This document shows, piece by piece, positions 57,957-64,000 of a stretch of 64,000 nt of DNA. The notes beneath the pieces are model-generated. The model searched no databases. It was not told where the DNA came from and saw nothing but the letters and a program-made list of their open reading frames with translations. Position 1 is the first letter of the stretch; each line of letters begins with the position of its first letter. The translations under genes and the position numbers were made by a program. Source of the DNA: Gonocerus acuteangulatus (taxonomy: Eukaryota; Arthropoda; Insecta; Hemiptera; Coreidae); contig OX328124.1 in assembly GCA_946811695.1 (NCBI GenBank), positions 94,271,535-94,335,534 of the forward strand, written 5' to 3'.

Positions 57957-59279
57957 CAGGGTGTCCCACATTGAGATGTCATAACTTTAGGGGTTTATTC
58001 TGCATATAATTTTTAGTTCAGGGGCGCAAAAATGAGCGTTCTATCTGAAAATGTAGAGGAGCTACTCAAACGTTTGTCTCTTTTAAAAACTACTTGCTTT
58101 TTTAAAGAAAAACTGTGATTTCGGAATTTGTGATCAATGTATCGTAAATATTGACCACATTTTTAGAATTTACATTAAATTTCCAAATAGAAACACCCGT
58201 TCTTCAAATATTACCATGTAAATTAAGAACTACATTAAAAGCCATATAATTGAGAATGTTTAATATTAGTGTTTTATTAAATTATTCAATATTTTCTTAA
58301 TCAGCTATTTTTTGACTTAGAGGTTTGCCTCCGCCTCAAAAGTTGCATTAATTATTAAGCTTCAAAATGGTATCTCGTAGATTAAGAAAAAAATCTATTT
58401 CAATCTATTTTTTTTTTCTGATTCTTATGTCAAAACCAATAAATGTGCTTGAGAGTGAAGGAGCAATTCTTAACACATTCTTTAATTTCAAAGGATGATG
58501 GTGATGTCCCATCCTTCTCAAACTAGATGACGTTTATTACACAAGCCCATCTACCAAATATTAACTCACTCTGGTGTCGAATGGACGGTTGCCCAGCTCA
58601 TAATGAAGGAGTGGTGACGGAATGGCTGAAGAGTGAATTCATTGGGCAACCATTGATTTGAAACCAGAGTGAGTTAATATTTGGTAGACGGGCTTGTGTA
58701 ATAAACGTCATCTAGTTTGAGAAGGATGGGACATCACCATCATCGTGTGAAATTAAAGAATGTGTTAAGAATTGCTCCTTCACTCTCAAGCACATTTATT
58801 GGTTTTGACATAGGAATCAGAAAAAAAATAGATTGAAATAGATTTTTTTCTTAATCTACGAGATACCATTTTGAAGCTTATTAAATAATGCAACTTTTGA
58901 GGCGGAGGCAAACCTCTAAGTCAAAGAATAGCTGATTAAGAAAATATTGAATAATTTAATAAAACACTAATATTAAACATTCTCATTTATATGGTTTTTA
59001 ATGTAGCTCTTAACTTACATGGTAATATTTGAAGAACGGGTGTTTCTAATTGCAAATGTAATGTAGATTCTAAAAATGTGGTCAATATTTACGATACATT
59101 GATCACAAATTCCGAAATCACAGTTTTTCTTTAAAAAAGCAAGTAGTTTTTAAAAGAGACAAACGTTTGAGTAGCTCCTCTACATTTTCAGATAGAACGC
59201 TCATTTTTGCGCCCCTGAACTACAAATTATATGCAGAATAAACCCCTAAAGTTATGACATCTCAATGTGGGACACCCTG
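57957..59279. mobile_element. 1.32-kb palindromic Tc1/mariner-type element with TA target duplication
   Basis: Two arms of about 637 nt (57957-58594 and 58644-59279) are near-perfect inverted repeats around a 49-nt spacer. The ends are CAGGGTGTCCCACATTGAGA and its complement, flanked on both sides by TA (57955-57956, 59280-59281). TA duplication plus CAGGGTGTC termini fits the Tc1/mariner superfamily. A transposase fragment spans the spacer. Arm divergence is a few percent by eye, and single-strand foldback would be very stable. Alternatives: an inverted duplication of one half of a longer element, or a foldback MITE. Confidence 0.9.
58527..58661 (+). pseudogene. Fragment of a Tc1/mariner-like (DDE) transposase
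   Basis: Frame 58527-58658, closed by TGA, reads ...LPNINSLWCRMDGCPAHNEG... and then VVTEWLKSEFIGQPLI. Tc1/mariner transposases have FQQDGAPAHN followed by V..WL...F at their second catalytic Asp, so the block is recognisable though FQQD is decayed to WCRMD. Only about 44 residues are left; the remaining catalytic residues, the DNA-binding domain and a start are missing. It lies across the central spacer of the palindrome. Confidence 0.75.
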
Positions 59280-59694
59280 TATAAGAATAATTACTTAATG
59301 AAAAATATATTCTTTGATTTATTATTTAATACCTTGACGTGGCTAGATGATTCAACTCCACACGTCTATGATGTCAGGTATAATGGTCAGTTACAATGGT
59401 TTGTATGTCTGTCAGTAAGGTAGTGTATGCTGGTAGTCACTTGATTGAAGACATAAGTATAATTTTAATTTTTTATATTAATGATATGCACAAAATCTTA
59501 TCTGTATATCAACAAACCTTTTCGAACTTATTTTACCATCCGTAACCTTTTCGATTGCGTTGTTTCAATTTAGTCATAGAGTTAATGCTATAATTCTTCA
59601 AGTAAGTTGGTCTCCTTCTGGTAGTTACTTTGTCCATTATATTGGGTCTTATCACCGAGCTGGTCTATCTTATTGTATGGTAAATCATAGTTTT

Positions 59695-59830
59695 GTGTCT
59701 GTGAGTACGTTTTTATGATCAATGTTGAGTCACAATGGTCACATTTCGGTCTCTCCTGTCTTGTCATGAGGTGTAAGTGTGTAAGCCGTGAATGGCCGAT
59801 TCTTAAATGAGATAATAAAACTTCTTAAAA
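59695..59830 (-). pseudogene. Short non-LTR C-terminal relic
   Basis: Minus-strand translation gives EVLLSHLRIGHSRLTHLHLM, then RPKCDHCDSTLIIK: the LRIGH-LTHLHL-C..C block with both Cys retained. Flanks are unrecognisable. Confidence 0.7.
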
Positions 59831-60689
59831 AAAAACAAAAATAACTAAATAAACTTTACTTTTAAAGATAACAATCTCTGAACATGAATCTCCATATTGC
59901 GTATTTAAAATTTCACAATTCTTTAATAGTAGAAAACACACCAGACCTGTGGCGCGTATTGGAAGAATATTTACTCTTTGAAAAAAAAAATTGACTGGGA
60001 GTGAGTTTGAAACTACAGTGGAAAATGAGTAGATCCACATTACCCATTGTTTGGGAAAAGTAGGGAAAAAACACCTTGAGGAAGAAATATTAGGACATTA
60101 ATACAAATGAAAATGGATTCCCTTCCCTCCTCTCTCCATTCCACACCCTCAGTTTTATCATTTTTCCTGTGGACAAAGAATTTTTAATTAGTGCTTTTAA
60201 TATTTCTTCTTTTCATCAGAATGTAAATTGGCAATTTAGAAGAGAAATAACTAGATTCAAAATGAACCAGAGAGGAGTAAGTTTCGAAGTAGTAATCTCA
60301 TTAAAAAAAACCCTGAAATCTTGCTCAATCCTTTCATCATGGAAATTAAATTCCGCAAATGTGAAGGGAGTTTCTTTTTGCAGGCGCTCATTTAAATTAA
60401 ACTCAAACTGCTCAACAAAAAAAAATAATAATAAAAAAAAGAAATGCCACAGGAGCTGCACGAATTGAGATAATATTTCAAACAGGGCACGATAACGATT
60501 AATCTAAAAACTTTATTTACTTTATTATTGCTGTCATATTCCAGAAAAGTAAAAGCAAAAAAAAAAAAAGTCCGTCGTGCAGAAGTTGCATTAATCAGCA
60601 TATTAATATTTTCAATTAACATTCATGAAATAAAAAGGAAATGATATTTGTACTGAACAGACTCAATAACAATTAAAACATTGATAAAC
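59830..60689. other. No recognisable gene
   Basis: Overlapping short frames on both strands (60169-60622) are Lys/Asn or Phe-rich and reflect composition. A GTCCGTCGTGCAGAAGTTGC motif of the X-associated type lies at 60570-60590. Confidence 0.5.
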
Positions 60690-61000
60690 ATTTTGGAACA
60701 AAAACAAAAACTACAAGACCACAATATACACATCACAATGTTTTGGATACCTGGACACATGAATTTACATGGAAACTCCAAAGCAGAAAGAGAAACCAAA
60801 AATGCAACAATAAAAGAACGAAGAATAAATTACATTGCAATTAATTCACAAACTCACTAAAAACTATATAAAAACAAGTACATGTACACGCTCTGCCAAC
60901 AACAAAATACGGGAATTACAGGAGACTGTAAATGCCTGGCCATCGAATAATCAAATGACAAGAAGAGAATTAGTAGCGATTATGAGGCATTATCCTTGTT
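60690..61000 (+). pseudogene. RNase H-domain relic of a non-LTR retrotransposon
   Basis: One frame reads HITMFWIPGHMNLHGNSKAE from about 60730, the RNase H C-terminal motif (usually WVPGH..I.GNE.AD), and runs to a stop at about 60858. A second, shifted frame then gives NQMTRRELVAIMR (about 60950), the segment that normally precedes LRIGHT. Order and spacing match the end of a Jockey/I ORF2; the frame is broken and the tail is lost. Confidence 0.75.
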
Positions 61001-61039
61001 TTGTTTTTTTTGTTGTTTTTTTCGATTTTTTTTAATTAT

Positions 61040-61828
61040 CTTGTATTTTTATTATCTATTAGCTGGGATCGATAAATAATTGAAAAATGTTTATAAAATG
61101 ATGTCATGAGTGAAATATTGATAGCTGACATCCCTTCGGAAAGTGTTTTAAAGAGTGACACTTTTTATATTATTTTAATGGTTACAATTGTAGTATTGCA
61201 TTGGTTGACTTTCTAGAGAATGAGCTCAGGTAGAACAGGTCCTCTGAGAGGGATTTTATTACATTATTACTAAAAAGTAACATCTTGTGTCTCATAAACC
61301 CAGAAAGAGACGACAAGGGACATATTAAAGGTCTTATTATACTATATAAAAACAAGTTTGTCCTTCAATTATAAACCTGATTATATTAGATTTTATTATT
61401 ATTAATTTGTTTATTCTTAATCAATGATTGAAAAAGTAATAAGATAGTATTAGTTGTTAATAAAAGGCACAATTATCAATTATATAATGTGGGGGGGGGG
61501 GGGTCTAAGTTCACAATAATGGCTGTGGACAAGAAGGATGCCCGGAACTCCAATTAACAGTATTTGAATAGTTCGACCAGTTAAGGTTTTGTTAAAGTTT
61601 GTTAATAATATAACGGAATTTAATTTCGAACATTGTACAATCTCATTAAGAAGACACTCACTGCATGAGCGCAGTGGTTTTGGAATTTCTTCTCTTAATA
61701 ATCACACGCAACTAATATTTACAAACAAGATTTAATTCTAGAATCCTACACTACTTCTGATATCAAGTATCATTGGAAAAAATGATAATTTCCAGGTTAT
61801 TTTAACATAAATACAGATAGTGTTTATA
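61040..61828. other. No recognisable gene
   Basis: AT-rich, with a 13-nt G run at about 61491-61503. Nothing identified. Confidence 0.55.
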
Positions 61829-61829
61829 A

Positions 61830-61881
<52 letters not shown>
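61829..61881. repeat. TA microsatellite
   Basis: About 26 TA units in otherwise unremarkable AT-rich sequence. Confidence 0.95.
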
Positions 61882-61887
<6 letters not shown>

Positions 61888-62369
61888 ACCTATCAAATTC
61901 CTACCTTATCGATCTATATAACATTGTACATACAATAATATTATAACTTATATAAATTAGTAAAATACTTTTATTGTCATACATAATTAACATTTTATTC
62001 TTGATAGGCATACAAACGGAATTGTAATTAATGAGCGAATCGTGACTGTTATGATGTTCTAACGTGAAAACAATTTAAAAAAATAATCGTAATATTAAAT
62101 TTGGTTATATTCGAAAAAAACTGTAAAAGAAATGCATATCATGTATAATATTTGTAATTAAAAATGATTACTATTAATCGACGAAATTTTATTTGACAAA
62201 AAAAAAAATAAAAATATGGTTTAATTAGAAAGGGAAGAAGGAGGGGAATGATTTATTATTTTAAGAAAAAAATATATACATTTCATCTGAAATCTATATA
62301 TATAAAAATCACGAGTCTGTCCGTTGTCTGTTTGTTCCGTTTGACCGATTTTGACAAAACCTGGAACAC

Positions 62370-62790
62370 TGGAAGGGGCGCCGAAATGAGCTTTGTATCT
62401 GAACTTGTAGCAGAGCTATTCCAACTTTTGTCTATCGTAAAGCTATTGTTTGTTTTCTATGGAAAACTGATTCCAGATTTCTGGTTAATGTATTGTAAAT
62501 AATTACCACATTTGTAGAATTTACATTAAACTTCCCTTATGAAACACCCGTTATTGAAATATTTCCATGAAAATTGAGAGCTGTTCTTAACGCCAAATAG
62601 ATATGAACTATTGATTTTATTGTCTTCTTAAATTATTAAATATTACCTTAATCAGGTTCGCCTCCGGCTCAAAAGTTTCCTTATTTAATAAGCTCTAAAA
62701 TGGTACCTTGTTGTATTAGGAAAAAAAGTATTTGAGTCTAATTTTTTTCTGATTCGTAATCAAAACCGATATAACCAAATTTTTCTTCTC
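62370..62790 (+). repeat. Diverged copy of the palindrome's arm
   Basis: Follows the order of 58020-58440: GGGGCGC..AAATGAGC, then TAGAATTTACATTAAA, GAAACACCCGTT, GCCTCCGGCTCAAAAG and TTTTTTTCTGATTC. Single-orientation, strongly diverged, with no inverted partner nearby. It is preceded by a TGTCTGTTTGTTCC..GACCGATTTTGAC block of the kind found in family Z. Confidence 0.8.
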
Positions 62791-62794
62791 TGAT

Positions 62795-63424
62795 ACTGTA
62801 TCATTTAGCTTGTAAATATATCCTTGTTTGATGGACTTAAAAAAATTTATAAATTTTCAAAATGACAAATTATTGTTCGTAATGTCAGGTGAGTTTCAGG
62901 ACTGAGAGAGTTGTTGGGAATGAAATGCCGGGAGAAGCAGGTTTGAATATCACTGCTGAATGTAGCATAAAGGAGAAGGAGGAGGAGAGATGGTGATATT
63001 GTGGGAGGGATTCCTTCAGGCAATGCACGGAATGGGGCTACCCTTTCGAGAATAGGATTCAACACAAATTCCAAAATTCTGCATTCCAGGAGCTAGTCTC
63101 TTTTGAATACATTTACAAAGATGTCTAGTCTCTATTTTAATCTCAAATAGAGAATTGCTTATCTATTGTGTTATTTTGTTCGTGAAATGTCAATTTAAAT
63201 AAGCAGGTCTTTTATTTTTTAGGAAATCTTTAAACCATGATCCATACTTCACCAAACAGAATGAGAATTAGAGTGATTATAAGCTGTCATTCTCTGACAA
63301 TTTTTTCAATTACTTATTGTTTCTATTAATAGAATGAACTTAATAATTTTCGGTACATATTTTTTTACATGCCAAAAAAAAATACAGATCAAATGAAAGA
63401 TGTTTTATGACTATGATGCAATTG
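62795..63424. other. No recognisable gene
   Basis: The 75-codon frame at 62847-63074 (minus) is Leu/Ser/Pro-rich without a recognisable domain. Otherwise AT-rich. Confidence 0.5.
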
Positions 63425-63503
63425 AGCCATTATTTAAATTTTAACGTCCTTTTATTATTAACTAAGAATTTTAGGACGGTTTATCTACAGGTTACCACCC
63501 TAC
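63425..63503 (-). repeat. SINE family C tail
   Basis: The plus strand reads TTTTAACGTCCTTTTATTAT, AGAATTTTAGGACGGTTTAT and GGTTACCACCCT, the complement of the family C 3' end. Confidence 0.7.
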
Positions 63504-63764
63504 ACAGATATATAAGCAGCTCAACTAAGACGAACGTTTTCTTCTACGTGAGTGATCTTAGTTTATTTTTTGTCATATAACATCTACAGGTCCAAATGCT
63601 ATAATATTAAAAGTTATATTTGATGTTAAGGTGATTTGCTATGCGGCACGGTTCTTCATAGAAAACATCCCTCCATCACCTCCGCAGCTGGGACTCTTAA
63701 TCTTTTTCCATTACACTGATGGCAAGGATATTAACAAGATCTTTCTGCCAGAGTAGGGTATTAT

Positions 63765-64000
63765 TCAACAAATTTTAGCATAAATATGCTTTAGCGAGGA
63801 CTAAACTGAAAAAAAAAAACGTTACAAAAAAACGTCACAAAAAGTGTCCGCTGGCGTTCGCGCAAGCGCAGTAGCTATGTACGAAAAACAAGACGTATGT
63901 GTTATACAGTACATTACATCGGTTTTTCGGGTAGACGTGAATCATATTCATGTTCCTGAATTTGAGCAGAAGGCACTAAACGAATTTTTTTTTTTTTTTT
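63765..64000 (+). repeat. Family D repeat, runs off the window end
   Basis: TTTTAGCATAAATATGCTTT, AAAGTGTCCGCTGGCGTTCG, CGCAAGCGCAGTAGC and GTTCCTGAATTTGAGCAGAA. It combines both halves of the family seen separately at 16.3 and 17.5 kb; the end is cut by the window edge. Confidence 0.6.

Noticed and set aside
60169..60622. Overlapping frames of 76-99 codons
   Set aside because: Poly-Lys/Asn and poly-Phe composition from A/T runs; no conserved motif.

Overview
This is a eukaryotic, strongly AT-rich repeat landscape. No bacterial-style operon, no rRNA, no functional tRNA and no convincing host protein gene is visible. The mobile-element content fits an arthropod, probably an insect: Jockey-type non-LTR retrotransposons, a Ty3/Gypsy element, tRNA-derived SINEs, mariner- and piggyBac-type MITEs, a Penelope-like element, and many long TA and CA microsatellites. 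That assignment is inference from the TE mix; the species cannot be named from the sequence. Almost every long open frame is either a TE protein or a translated TA microsatellite.

Layout. 1-8.5 kb: a copy of an abundant dispersed family ('X', conserved blocks around an internal TA array), three tRNA-derived SINE families (A, B, C), a retrotransposon RNase H-end relic and a near-perfect foldback at 7359-7613. 8-24 kb: family Z repeats, a mariner-type MITE (12301-12783, TA duplication), a 5'-truncated Penelope-like element with a GIY-YIG domain (about 14445-15520, minus), two X copies (16620-17459 and 17704-18480) and a SINE with a long A tail. 24-30.5 kb: a G-tract-ended short element, a repeat family 'U' interrupted by a non-LTR relic, and a large minus-strand X/Y composite (29030-30672).

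30.7-35.2 kb holds the best-preserved element: a complete Ty3/Gypsy LTR retrotransposon on the minus strand. It has two 623-bp LTRs that look identical, a tRNA-Trp primer site and one 1072-codon pol ORF (protease, RT, RNase H, integrase) with its catalytic residues present. It has no gag. It landed in the TA array of the older X/Y composite.

36-64 kb: a short foldback, a 15-copy tandem array of a 104-bp unit (36906-38470), more X, SINE and Jockey relics, a piggyBac-like MITE (49142-50080, TTAA duplication) inserted in a U copy, a 5'-truncated decayed Jockey element (51824-54010), and a 1.32-kb near-perfect palindrome (57957-59279). The palindrome is flanked by TA and carries a piece of a Tc1/mariner-type transposase. 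A third RNase H relic cluster lies at 59.7-61 kb.

There is no gene network to describe. The relations are those of nested insertions, and several host repeats exist as uninterrupted paralogues elsewhere in the window, which lets insertion sites be checked internally. Coordinates of diverged repeats are approximate because they were aligned by eye.
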